This document shows positions 1 to 7,763 of a stretch of DNA of 43,816 nt, piece by piece. The notes under the pieces are model-generated. The model worked only from the letters and a program-made list of their open reading frames with translations. It was not told where the DNA came from and did no database searches. Source of the stretch: Clostridia bacterium (GTDB lineage: Bacteria; Bacillota; Clostridia; Oscillospirales; CAG-272); contig JAFTYG010000073.1 in the NCBI GenBank assembly GCA_017461365.1, forward strand, positions 1 to 43,816, written 5' to 3'. Every line of letters starts with the position of its first letter. Position 1 is the first letter of the stretch. Position numbers and translations under genes: made by a program.

Positions 1-335
1 GTGGGAGTTTTATCCTGCGCAAGATAGTTGTTTACCTTTGTAGCGAAAAACTCGTCGTTCTGCATTGCGTTATTGGTCTGCTTTATTACGTTGTGACACG
101 CCGAACACACCGTAACAAGGGGACGGCTCTCATCTCTTGCCGCCGCCAACGCGCGGACGGAGGAGAGCTTTGTAGCGATCTCGTCGCTTGCGGAGGTGTA
201 AACTGCTCCGCAGCACTGCCAATCCTCTATCTCGCAAAGCTCTACTCCGAGAGCCTCTGCTGAGCGGCGTGCATATGCGTCGAGATCCTTAGCCTTTGTA
301 CGAAGGGTGCATCCGGGGAAATAACTGACTTTCAT
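1..335 (-). CDS. CCG-domain protein, HdrB/SdhE/TfrB-like, partial
   Basis: The gene starts at 335 and runs off the left edge, so only the first 111 residues are visible. The start is supported by GGGAGG a few bases upstream. The fragment begins MKVSYFPGCT and shows one full cysteine-rich CCG module: C9, then C41-C42 (WQCCG), then C77-x2-C80 (CSAC), with spacings of 31 and 34 residues that fit the family consensus. In heterodisulfide reductase subunit B, in SdhE of some succinate dehydrogenases and in thiol:fumarate reductase B, such modules bind a non-cubane Fe-S cluster and handle thiol/disulfide or quinone electrons. Fumarase and a malate-type dehydrogenase lie just upstream on the same strand, so a fumarate reductase subunit is an attractive reading. 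The second CCG module and any ferredoxin domain lie outside the window. Confidence 0.8.
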   Translation of the reverse strand, partial: MKVSYFPGCTLRTKAKDLDAYARRSAEALGVELCEIEDWQCCGAVYTSASDEIATKLSSVRALAAARDESRPLVTVCSACHNVIKQTNNAMQNDEFFATKVNNYLAQDKTP

Positions 336-374
336 TATTTGCCTCCCAAATACTTTGTTGTTGTGCTTTGTGAC

Positions 375-1751
375 TTATACCATCTGCTCGGGGTGGAATA
401 CCTCGTCGAACTTTTCTTCTGTCAGGAAGCCGAGCTCTACGCAAGCCTCCTTGAGGGAAATGTTATCCTTGTATGCCTTCTTTGCAGTCTTAGCCGCGTT
501 TTCATAACCGATGTAGGGGTTAAGAGCGGTAACGAGCATAAGGGAGTTGTGAAGATTGTGATGCATCTTCTCCTTATTTGCCTTAATACCAACTGCGCAG
601 TTATTATTGAAGGAAACTATTGCCTCAGCGAGAAGTCTTGCCGACTGCAGGAAGTTGTAAGCTGCAACGGGCATAAATACGTTGAGCTCGAAGTTACCCT
701 GAGAAGCCGCCATGGAAACGGCAACATCATTACCCATTACCTGAACGGCGACCATCGTTACAGCCTCGCACTGTGTGGGGTTTACCTTACCGGGCATGAT
801 GGAGGAGCCGGGCTCGTTCTCGGGGATAAAGATCTCTCCAAGACCGTCGCGGGGGCCCGAAGCGAGCCAACGAACGTCGTTAGCTATCTTCATCATATCG
901 CAAGCGGTCGCCTTGATAGCGCCGTGAGCGAATACAAGCTCATCCTTGGAGGTAAGCGCGTGGAACTTGTTCGAAGCGGTTACGAAGGATTTGCCCGTGA
1001 GCTCCGCTACCTTTGCGGCAACGAGAGTGTCAAAGCCCTTGGGGGTGTTAAGACCTGTGCCGACGGCGGTTCCGCCAAGCGCGAGCTCGTGAAGAGGAGC
1101 AACGGCGAGCTTGAGAAGCTCAACGTCTCTTTCAAGAGAGGATCTCCAGCCGCTTATCTCCTGGCTGAACTTGATGGGAGTAGCGTCCTGAAGGTGCGTA
1201 CGTCCCGATTTTACGATGCCCTCGTTCTCAGCCTCGAGCTTCTTGAAGGTCTCGATAAGGAGCTCTACTGCGGGAATGAGCTTGTCTTCGATAGCAATAA
1301 CAGCGGAAATGTGCATAGCCGTGGGGAAGGTGTCGTTGGACGACTGGCTCATATTGATGTCATCGTTGGGATGAGCAAGCTTCTTGCCTGCTATCTGATT
1401 TGCGCGGTTTGCGATTACCTCGTTGGCATTCATATTGGACTGTGTGCCCGAGCCTGTCTGCCATACAACGAGGGGAAAGTGTCCGTTGAGCTCGCCTGAG
1501 ATGACCTCGTCGCAAGCCTTTGTGATAGCGTCGAGCTTTTCAGCGGTCATCTTCTCGCTCTTAAGCTCGTGGTTAGCCATAGCGGCTGCCTTTTTGAGTA
1601 TGCCGAAAGCGTGTGTGATCTCACGTGGCATTGTCTCAATGTCGACGCCTATTCTGAAGTTTTCGCAGCTTCTCTGTGTCTGAGCCGCCCAAAGACGGTC
1701 AGCGGGAACCTGCATATCGCCCATAGAGTCGTGTTCGATACGGTATTCCAT
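375..1751 (-). CDS. fumC: Fumarate hydratase class II
   Basis: This 458-residue protein has the normal length for class II, iron-independent fumarase, which interconverts fumarate and L-malate in the cytoplasm. The superfamily signature GSSIMPGKVNPTQ is intact and carries the catalytic loop serine. Also present are the substrate-binding TGSGTQSNMNANEV segment, SSNDTFPTA, and GRTHLQDATP with the His-region motif. The start ATG at 1751 follows AAGAGGTG. It lies 35 bases downstream of the lactate/malate-type dehydrogenase gene and 39 bases before the CCG-domain gene, all on the minus strand, so the three probably form one transcript from the promoter at 2794-2822. Together they suit a malate-fumarate-succinate branch running reductively. 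I see no missing residues. Confidence 0.95.
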   Translation of the reverse strand: MEYRIEHDSMGDMQVPADRLWAAQTQRSCENFRIGVDIETMPREITHAFGILKKAAAMANHELKSEKMTAEKLDAITKACDEVISGELNGHFPLVVWQTGSGTQSNMNANEVIANRANQIAGKKLAHPNDDINMSQSSNDTFPTAMHISAVIAIEDKLIPAVELLIETFKKLEAENEGIVKSGRTHLQDATPIKFSQEISGWRSSLERDVELLKLAVAPLHELALGGTAVGTGLNTPKGFDTLVAAKVAELTGKSFVTASNKFHALTSKDELVFAHGAIKATACDMMKIANDVRWLASGPRDGLGEIFIPENEPGSSIMPGKVNPTQCEAVTMVAVQVMGNDVAVSMAASQGNFELNVFMPVAAYNFLQSARLLAEAIVSFNNNCAVGIKANKEKMHHNLHNSLMLVTALNPYIGYENAAKTAKKAYKDNISLKEACVELGFLTEEKFDEVFHPEQMV

Positions 1752-1786
1752 AATTTCACCTCTTGATATATTCGTTTATTTCAATA

Positions 1787-2731
1787 TTATATATCAAGGC
1801 TGTTGATAACTGCCTTGAGTGTATCAGCGCTGCGACGGAGCTTTGCAACTTCCTCGTCGGTGATCGGTACGTTGACCTTGCAACGGATACCGTCATTGCC
1901 AACGACACAGAGAGTGCTGAGGCATACGTCGTCAATGCCGTACTCGCCGTGCATAAGAGTGGAGACTGTCATTGTAGAGTCGATCTCGCTGAGGAGGCAC
2001 TTTACAACGTGGCATACAGAGATAGAAACAGCGTAGAAGGTAGCGCCCTTTCTCTGGATGACCGTTCCGCCCGACTTCTTTACATATTCCTCTACCTCAG
2101 CGTAGTTGAGGTCGGGAGCGAGCTGACCGTTACCGAGAACGAGGTTCTTGCATTCGTCGATCGGAATGTTCGAGATGTTAGCCACAGACCACGGAACGAA
2201 GGAAGAGTCGCCGTGCTCACCGAAAACGTAAGCGTGAACGTTCTTCTGGCTTATCTTGTAATGCTCGGAAAGTCTTGCACGCAGACGTGCGGTGTCAAGG
2301 ATAGTACCGGAACCGATGATGCGGCTCTCGGGAAGATCGGAGAACTTGTGGAAGGTGTAGGTGAGGATGTCAACAGGGTTACTTACGATGATGTAGTTAG
2401 CATCGGGAGCATACTTTGTAATTTCGGGGATGATGCTCTTGGTGATGTTTACGTTGGTCTGAGCAAGCTCAAGTCTTGTCTGACCGGGCTTTCTTGCAAT
2501 ACCAGATGTGAGGATAACGATGTTTGCGCCTGCAGCATCGCTGTAATCTCCCGCATAGATAGAGCAAGGTGTGCAGAAGGGAAGACCTTGACGGATGTCG
2601 AGAGCCTCTCCGAGTGCTTTTTCGTTATTGACGTCGATCATAACTATCTCCGATGCGATGCCCATAACAGTGAGTGTGTAAGCGATTGTAGAACCAACGC
2701 TTCCTGTGCCGATGATTGCGATTTTATTCAC
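1787..2731 (-). CDS. LDH-type 2-hydroxyacid dehydrogenase, probable malate specificity
   Basis: This 314-residue NAD-dependent dehydrogenase has the Rossmann motif GTGSVGS (residues 9-15), the substrate-binding segment SNPVDILTY, GSGTILDTARLR (catalytic Asp and substrate-binding Arg) and the catalytic histidine in GEHGDS. The overall sequence resembles bacterial L-lactate dehydrogenases. However, the specificity loop reads GIARKPGQTR, with Arg80 where lactate enzymes have Gln (GANQKPGETR). In the classic work on this fold, Arg at that position gives malate/oxaloacetate specificity, and fumarase is the next gene. I therefore infer malate dehydrogenase rather than ldh. The start is GTG at 2731, with AAGGAGG at 2738-2744; a sigma-A promoter lies upstream. 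Automated annotation would probably call it L-lactate dehydrogenase. Confidence 0.85.
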   Translation of the reverse strand: MNKIAIIGTGSVGSTIAYTLTVMGIASEIVMIDVNNEKALGEALDIRQGLPFCTPCSIYAGDYSDAAGANIVILTSGIARKPGQTRLELAQTNVNITKSIIPEITKYAPDANYIIVSNPVDILTYTFHKFSDLPESRIIGSGTILDTARLRARLSEHYKISQKNVHAYVFGEHGDSSFVPWSVANISNIPIDECKNLVLGNGQLAPDLNYAEVEEYVKKSGGTVIQRKGATFYAVSISVCHVVKCLLSEIDSTMTVSTLMHGEYGIDDVCLSTLCVVGNDGIRCKVNVPITDEEVAKLRRSADTLKAVINSLDI

Positions 2732-2793
2732 AATATGCCTCCTTAAAAATTTTGTTTTTTTAATTTTTTTAAACTTCAGTTTACAACCACTAT

Positions 2794-2822
2794 ATTATAT
2801 CATATTTTGTTTTTTAAAGCAA
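2794..2822 (-). promoter_or_regulatory. Sigma-A promoter for the mdh-fumC operon
   Basis: On the minus strand a -35 box TTGCTT (2817-2822) and a -10 box TATAAT (2794-2799) are separated by exactly 17 bases. They lie about 60 bases upstream of the GTG start at 2731. No operator or leader structure is evident. Confidence 0.7.
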
Positions 2823-3044
2823 TACATTGTTAAAAAATTATTTATTTTCAACAATCGCAACAAAAAAGAGGCAAAAAAACGGCTTAAAACGGACAAATAA
2901 TACATTTTTCGGATAAAATTTTCAATTTTTTTCCAAAAAATCAAATGAGAGTAAAAATGAGCTTATCGGCAAATATTGCCTACCTCGTAGGTGTGTACGG
3001 AGTATATAAAATGGAAAGAAAAATGAATAATTTGTAAAAAACTA
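2823..3044. other. AT-rich intergenic region, no gene seen
   Basis: The gap between the two divergent promoters (genes end and begin at 2731 and 3175) is strongly AT-rich with several A and T tracts. I find no convincing small ORF with a ribosome-binding site, no RNA fold and no terminator. It appears to be a plain divergent intergenic region. Confidence 0.5.
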
Positions 3045-3073
3045 TTGACAAATCTTGTTTTATGTAATAAAAT
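3045..3073 (+). promoter_or_regulatory. Sigma-A promoter for the lipoprotein gene
   Basis: TTGACA (3045-3050) and TAAAAT (3068-3073) are separated by 17 bases. They lie about 100 bases before the ATG at 3175. The 5' leader holds a short dyad around CGATCGTCCGATCG, which is too small to call a regulatory element. Confidence 0.7.
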
Positions 3074-3174
3074 ATATTCGCGAACGTATATTTATATGTC
3101 TGCAAATCTTCGATCGTCCGATCGGTTTATCAAACATTATCATTTTAATCAAACAGAAAAGGGGATCTTAATTT

Positions 3175-4062
3175 ATGAAACGTATATTGAGCGCAGTTCT
3201 TTGCGCGCTTTTATTACTTTCGGCTCTCTGCTTTGTGTCTTGCGAGTCTGAGCCTGAGGTTATCGAAAGCATCAACGGCATGAGTGCGAAGCAGGCGGCT
3301 GCCGAGGGACTTAAAAAGCTTGATGAATCGGAGCGTTATCGCGTGACCGTAGACGGAGAGATACAGCTCAACGCATTGGTGGCGACCATTCCCGTCGGAA
3401 TAGATAATTTTTACGAAAACACTACCGACGGCGATAATATGCACTATAAGTTTACCGACGAGGATCTTTTGTTCATAGACAACGAGCAGCTCTTTTCTCT
3501 CCTTAAGGGATACGACAAAGAGGTGTGGTACGTTGACGGAACGAGATACAGCATAAACACCGCAGGGGAAAAGGTGATCGACGACAGCGGAGACAGAAAG
3601 CCCTCCGACGTTATATCGAAAATAGTTGACTCCATAAGCGAGGAAGAGCTGAATACGGCAGTAGCATATACTAAAGATGGAGACGAATACATACTTATCA
3701 CGGTCAACATCGAGGAATTCAACGTAGGTACAGTTGCTTGTAAGGTGTTTCTCAGTGATACGGGCGCTATGGAAAAGGCTACGCTTGAGGGAACTCTTTA
3801 CGGACTCGGCGTCGTGCTTACCCTGAATTTTGAGTACGGTGACATCGCAAAGATAACGGCTCCCGAAAACTTCGTACCTACCGACAGCTCCGCAGAGACT
3901 GATGCGGAAACCGAAGCAACGCCCGAGAGCGATCCGAGCGGTACAAACGGCAAAGAGAACGGCAGACATCCTACCGATAACGGCGCTGAAAAGGGAGATG
4001 CTTCTGAAGAGGAAGGCGGTCGCGCAAATGGCAGAGAGAGCTTCAGATACACGGCTGAATAA
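3175..4062 (+). CDS. Predicted lipoprotein of unknown function
   Basis: This 295-residue protein begins MKRILSAVLCALLLLSAL followed by CFVSC. This is a short basic N-region, a hydrophobic core and a lipobox-like site with Cys near residue 23, so it is probably lipid-anchored on the outer face of the membrane. The central part (about residues 40-235) is predicted beta-rich and resembles LolA/LppX-like or DUF6612-type secreted proteins of Clostridia, but I cannot assign a family firmly. The last 60 residues are low-complexity, rich in Thr, Glu, Asp, Gly and Asn. The gene is preceded by a consensus promoter and AAAAGGGG. It stands alone: the next gene has its own promoter and T-box leader. No function is proposed. 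Confidence 0.75.
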   Translation: MKRILSAVLCALLLLSALCFVSCESEPEVIESINGMSAKQAAAEGLKKLDESERYRVTVDGEIQLNALVATIPVGIDNFYENTTDGDNMHYKFTDEDLLFIDNEQLFSLLKGYDKEVWYVDGTRYSINTAGEKVIDDSGDRKPSDVISKIVDSISEEELNTAVAYTKDGDEYILITVNIEEFNVGTVACKVFLSDTGAMEKATLEGTLYGLGVVLTLNFEYGDIAKITAPENFVPTDSSAETDAETEATPESDPSGTNGKENGRHPTDNGAEKGDASEEEGGRANGRESFRYTAE

Positions 4063-4094
4063 GTAAAAATTAAAGAAAAAATAGCGTAAGGGTA

Positions 4095-4123
4095 TTGACA
4101 TTTCGTTTGGGATGTGATACAAT
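4095..4123 (+). promoter_or_regulatory. Sigma-A promoter for the T-box/aspS operon
   Basis: TTGACA (4095-4100) and TACAAT (4118-4123) are separated by 17 bases and lie directly before the T-box leader. The match is near perfect, so control probably rests on the T-box rather than on initiation. Confidence 0.8.
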
Positions 4124-4139
4124 TTTGTGTGAATAAAGG

Positions 4140-4392
4140 CATTGACGGAGAGAGTAGCGCAAGCGCGCCGAGCTCAGAGAGCTGTCCCAAGGCTGAAAGG
4201 ACGGCATCGGCATTTGTGTGAATAACGCTCCCGAGCCCGCGAAAGAACACCGCAGGTGCGGTTATTAGACTCGCGCGTAGCGCCACGAAACGGCGGCTTG
4301 AGAGGATCTTCATGTGTGGAGATCAATTTGGGTGGTATCGCGGAAGATAGCCTTTCGTCCCATATTTGCGGGGCGAAAGGCTTTTGTGTTTT
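4140..4392 (+). promoter_or_regulatory. T-box leader upstream of aspS, probable Asn (AAC) specifier
   Basis: The leader carries the conserved T-box sequence GGGTGGTATCGCGG (4330-4343), whose TGGT bulge (4333-4336) would pair with the tRNA acceptor end. An intrinsic terminator follows: stem 4349-4357 with 4374-4382, then a T-rich tail. Stem I is recognisable. The loop-E strands AGTA (4153-4156) and GAA (4220-4222) face each other. The upper helix 4157-4163 pairs with 4213-4219, and the lower helix GGAG (4147-4150) pairs with CTCC (4228-4231). One base after GAA the specifier position reads AAC (4224-4226), an asparagine codon; no Asp codon sits there. Uncharged tRNA-Asn would favour antitermination, which fits an operon that makes Asn-tRNA by transamidation. 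The T-box call is firm; the codon rests on alignment by eye. Confidence 0.88.
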
Positions 4393-4461
4393 TTACCGAA
4401 TTTCGGTTAAAAATAAAATAATAAAAAATTTAAACTCAATATATATGGGAGGATATGAAAT

Positions 4462-6237
4462 ATGCTCAGAACACACAACTGTAACGAGCTCAACGTTGAG
4501 CACATAGGAAAAAAGGTAACTCTTACGGGCTGGATAGATACCGTAAGAGACCACGGAGGCGTACTTTTTGTTGACCTGCGCGACCATTATGGTGTAACGC
4601 AGATCGTCCTTTCCGATGACAGTATGATCGCAGGTATGTCCAAGGAGACTGTTATCCTTGTCGACGGCGAGGTAACAAAGAGAGACGAAGAGACGGTAAA
4701 CCCCAAGCTCGCAACAGGACTTGTTGAAGTAAAGGCTGAAAGAATAGAGGTTCTCGGCCCCTGCCAGCTCGGTCTGCCCTTTGAGATCGACGCGTCAACT
4801 CAGACAAGAGAAGAGGTAAGACTTAAATACCGCTATCTTGACCTCAGAAACAGAAAGATACACGACAACATCGTGCTCCGCTCCAAGATACTCAGCTATC
4901 TCCGTTCTCAGATGGAGGAGCTCGGATTTCTTGAGATACAGACACCTATCCTCACCGCTTCCTCTCCTGAGGGCGCGCGTGACTATCTTGTACCCAGCAG
5001 AAAGCACAAGGGTAAATTCTACGCTCTGCCTCAGGCTCCTCAGCAGTTCAAGCAGCTCCTTATGACATCGGGATTTGACCGTTATTTCCAGATAGCGCCC
5101 TGCTTCCGTGATGAGGATGCGCGTCAGGATCGCTCCCCCGGAGAGTTCTATCAGCTCGACTTCGAGATGGCGTTCGCAACACAGGAGGATGTTTTCGAGG
5201 TAGCAGAGACCGTCGTATATAATACCTTTACAAAGTTTACGAACAAAGAGGTCTCCAAGCCTCCCTTCCGCCGTATAACCTTTGCAGACGCAATGCTCAA
5301 GTACGGAAGCGATAAGCCCGATCTTCGCAACCCTCTTGAGATAAAGGATCTCACAGACTTCTTCGCAAAGCATGAGTTCCTTAATATCAACGGCAGAACG
5401 GTTCCTTTCAAGAATAAGCTCGTACGCGGTATCGTTGCAAACTATCTTGTAAAGAGAGACGGCGAGGGCGACGGTAAGAAGGCGTTTGAAAAGGCTATCG
5501 ACCTCTATTCGAGAAGCATTGGAATGAAGTTCGGATGCGGATATATCACACTCGAAGAGGGTGAGTTCAAGGGCCCGATCGCAAAGTTCCTTACCGACGA
5601 CCAGAAGGCAGAGCTCGTCTCGCTCTGTGGAATAAAAGAGGGCGATTCGCTCTTCTTCATCTCCGACGCGCCCGCTGTTATAAATCAGCTTGCAGGTCAG
5701 ATGAGAACCTGGATAGGCAACGAGCTCGGACTTATAAAGAAGGACTCCTTTGAGTTCTGCTTTATAGTTGATTTCCCGATGTATGAGCTCAATGCGGAGA
5801 CAGGCAAGATAGACTTTACGCACAATCCTTTCTCTATGCCTCAGGGCGGAATGGATGCGCTTCTCAATAAGGATCCCCTTGAGATCTTCGCGTATCAGTA
5901 CGACATCGTATGTAACGGCGTAGAGCTCTCCTCGGGAGCTGTAAGAAACCACAACCCCGAGATAATGAGAAAGGCATTCGAGATAGCGGGCTACGGAGAG
6001 GAAGATCTTAAGGCTAAGTTCGGAGCTCTCTATACCGCATTCTCCTACGGCGCACCTCCTCACGCGGGAATGGCGCCCGGCGTTGACAGAATGATAATGC
6101 TCATCGCTGAGGAAGAAACTATCCGTGACGTTATCGCGTTCCCGCTTAACGGAAACGCGCAGGATCTTATGATGGGCGCTCCCGGTGAGGTCACCGAGCA
6201 GCAGCTTCGTGAGGTTCACATTAAGGTCAGAGACTAA
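4462..6237 (+). CDS. aspS: Aspartyl-tRNA synthetase, bacterial type, probably non-discriminating
   Basis: This 591-residue class II synthetase charges tRNA with aspartate. The N-terminal OB-fold anticodon-binding domain covers about residues 1-105 (VTLTGWIDTVRDHGG). The catalytic core holds the motif 1 region (KYRYLDLRNRK), motif 2 (FRDEDARQDRSPGEFYQLD) and motif 3 (GMAPGVDRMIML). The bacterial GAD insertion lies between motifs 2 and 3. The start at 4462 follows GGGAGGA with good spacing. It heads an operon with gatC, gatA and gatB, so it probably also charges tRNA-Asn with Asp, making the substrate of the amidotransferase. The Asn-type T-box supports this. Whether it discriminates cannot be decided from sequence by eye. 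Confidence 0.95.
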   Translation: MLRTHNCNELNVEHIGKKVTLTGWIDTVRDHGGVLFVDLRDHYGVTQIVLSDDSMIAGMSKETVILVDGEVTKRDEETVNPKLATGLVEVKAERIEVLGPCQLGLPFEIDASTQTREEVRLKYRYLDLRNRKIHDNIVLRSKILSYLRSQMEELGFLEIQTPILTASSPEGARDYLVPSRKHKGKFYALPQAPQQFKQLLMTSGFDRYFQIAPCFRDEDARQDRSPGEFYQLDFEMAFATQEDVFEVAETVVYNTFTKFTNKEVSKPPFRRITFADAMLKYGSDKPDLRNPLEIKDLTDFFAKHEFLNINGRTVPFKNKLVRGIVANYLVKRDGEGDGKKAFEKAIDLYSRSIGMKFGCGYITLEEGEFKGPIAKFLTDDQKAELVSLCGIKEGDSLFFISDAPAVINQLAGQMRTWIGNELGLIKKDSFEFCFIVDFPMYELNAETGKIDFTHNPFSMPQGGMDALLNKDPLEIFAYQYDIVCNGVELSSGAVRNHNPEIMRKAFEIAGYGEEDLKAKFGALYTAFSYGAPPHAGMAPGVDRMIMLIAEEETIRDVIAFPLNGNAQDLMMGAPGEVTEQQLREVHIKVRD

Positions 6238-6258
6238 AAGCAAAAGGAGAGGCTTTTT

Positions 6259-6540
6259 ATGGAAAAGAATACCCTGAAAAGACTTGAAAAGCTCAATCAG
6301 CTTGCTCTTACCGATGCTGAGGAGGCAGATTTTCTTGCCTTCTTCGACGAAAGAGAAGGCGAGCTTTCCGAGCTTGACAGAATAGATACGGCAGAGGTGG
6401 AAAGAATGGTACACGTTATGCCCATACTCACAGTTGTGAGAGAAGATAAAGCACAAAAGCTGTTTACACGCGACGAACTGCAAAAGGGCGCGCCCGAGAC
6501 CATGGACGGTTATTGGCAGGTGCCCCGTCTTGTGGAGTGA
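6259..6540 (+). CDS. gatC: Asp/Glu-tRNA amidotransferase subunit C
   Basis: This 93-residue protein has the size and pattern of GatC, the small subunit that wraps around GatA and stabilises the GatA-GatB complex. Visible features are the N-terminal helices (LKRLEKLNQLALTDAEEADF), the central acidic helix and the conserved C-terminal region around ELQKGAPETMDGYWQVPRLVE, equivalent to the usual LR.D.v.. ..lf.nAP....gyf.VP.v pattern. The start follows AAAGGAGAGG. It lies 21 bases after aspS and 24 before gatA. Because the neighbouring GatA looks inactive, GatC may here be part of a structural scaffold only. Confidence 0.85.
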   Translation: MEKNTLKRLEKLNQLALTDAEEADFLAFFDEREGELSELDRIDTAEVERMVHVMPILTVVREDKAQKLFTRDELQKGAPETMDGYWQVPRLVE

Positions 6541-6564
6541 TCTTGTTTTGGGAGGATATGTACA

Positions 6565-7761
6565 ATGAAATTATTTATTGCTGAAAACAACGTCACAACA
6601 CAGAAGAAGGTCGTTCTCGACGATATGCTTCTTACAAAGGATATGCCCACCGCCGCAGGCTCTCGGATGCTTGACGGATATATGAGCCTTTTTGACGCTG
6701 AGATCGTTGAAAAGCTTACCTCCGCAGGCTTCGGCATCTGCGGAAAGGCTAACGTAGGTGAATTCGCTATTGACGTTATGGGCGAGACCTCATATTACGG
6801 AGCAAATACCGATGCGGACGGAAAGCTCGCGCTTTCCGCCGCAGAGATAGTAAAGAGCGGAAAGGCTGACGGCGCGGTAGTCCTCGACGTCAACGGTTCT
6901 CCCCGCAGAGGCGCGGCAGAGAGCGGACTTGTGTTCGTAAAGCCTACCTACGGAACGGTTTCAAGATACGGTACTGTACCTGTAGCCTGCTCGGGTGAGA
7001 CGGTCGGAGTTATGGCTAAGAGCGTCGACGGGTGCAAAGAGCTTCTCTCCGCGATAGTCGGACACGATGCAAAGGACGGAACAAGCCACGCAGAGGAGCT
7101 TTGCCGATCACTTCTGAATACCGATAAAAAGGTAAAAAAGGTAGCGCTCGTCAAGGCTATGACCGAAAAGCTCGATGCCGAGCAGACAAAAAAGCTTGAT
7201 GGCTTTAAGAGCTTCCTCGAAGAAAATGGAATTGAGGTCTGCGAGATAGATGGAGAAATTCTCAGATCTGCGCGTATTGCTTGGAATATTCTTATGTGCG
7301 CTGAGCTCTGCAACAACGTTTCAAGATACGACGGTATCAAGTACGGCTACCGCTCGAATAATTATACCACAATCGGCGAGCTCTATACAAACAGCCGCAC
7401 AGAGGCGTTCGGCGAGCTTCTCAAGACCGCTATCCTTTTCGGCTCGGAAACGCTTTCCACAGAAAACTATATGAGAATGTACGATAAGGCAATGAGAGTC
7501 CGCAGAGTTATCTCCGAATATTTCGGAGAGCTGTTCGCAGAATACGATGCAGTGCTTATGCCTACAGCATCCAAGGCTTATACCGAGGATGACGTAAAGA
7601 ACGACAAGTATATTGCCTTCAAGGAAAACCTTTACACGGCTCCCGCATCTATCACGGGACTTCCCACGGTAGTCGTGGGCGGTGTTCAGCTTGTGGGTAA
7701 GGCGTTTTCCGACGGAAGCCTGCTTGAGGTCGCTAAAATGTACGAGGGGGGAGAAAGATAA
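6565..7761 (+). CDS. gatA: GatA-like amidase-fold protein, shortened and apparently catalytically dead
   Basis: The reading frame is intact at 398 residues, against about 485 for normal GatA; the N-terminal helical region of roughly 65 residues is missing. Homology is clear in VKPTYGTVSRYG (residues 125-136), SRYDGIKYGYR (253-263) and TAPASITGLP. By-eye alignment with Staphylococcus aureus GatA shows the amidase triad broken. The Lys of 'GIKDN' is Asp19. The GGSSGGS loop with the cis-Ser is replaced by GKLALSA (86-92). Only the nucleophile-equivalent Ser112 (NGSPRR) remains. The Arg pair in the glutamine site (KRRIFLG) is Thr288-Ala289, and the Asp before LLTTP is Asn355. It should not release ammonia from glutamine. 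The start follows GGGAGG. With no frameshift and with conserved scaffold motifs, it looks like a maintained structural subunit rather than a decaying pseudogene. Confidence 0.85.
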   Translation: MKLFIAENNVTTQKKVVLDDMLLTKDMPTAAGSRMLDGYMSLFDAEIVEKLTSAGFGICGKANVGEFAIDVMGETSYYGANTDADGKLALSAAEIVKSGKADGAVVLDVNGSPRRGAAESGLVFVKPTYGTVSRYGTVPVACSGETVGVMAKSVDGCKELLSAIVGHDAKDGTSHAEELCRSLLNTDKKVKKVALVKAMTEKLDAEQTKKLDGFKSFLEENGIEVCEIDGEILRSARIAWNILMCAELCNNVSRYDGIKYGYRSNNYTTIGELYTNSRTEAFGELLKTAILFGSETLSTENYMRMYDKAMRVRRVISEYFGELFAEYDAVLMPTASKAYTEDDVKNDKYIAFKENLYTAPASITGLPTVVVGGVQLVGKAFSDGSLLEVAKMYEGGER

Positions 7762-7763
7762 TT

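Noticed and set aside
339-1499. Long plus-strand open frame of 386 codons over fumC
   Set aside because: It lies fully antisense to a conserved fumarase, lacks a credible ribosome-binding site and family motifs, and reflects codon bias. The same holds for 1763-2746, 4795-6483, 8091-9206 and 28496-29923.
1787-2731. Plain L-lactate dehydrogenase annotation
   Set aside because: Arg80 in the specificity loop and the fumarase neighbour point to malate; the name is left open rather than given as ldh.
3214-4122. Minus-strand open frames over the lipoprotein gene
   Set aside because: The plus-strand frame has a promoter, ribosome-binding site and signal peptide. The antisense frames have none of these and run into the T-box promoter.
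6565-7761. GatA called as a pseudogene
   Set aside because: There is no frameshift or internal stop, the ribosome-binding site is good, spacing to gatC and gatB is tight and structural motifs are kept. An inactive but maintained subunit fits better.
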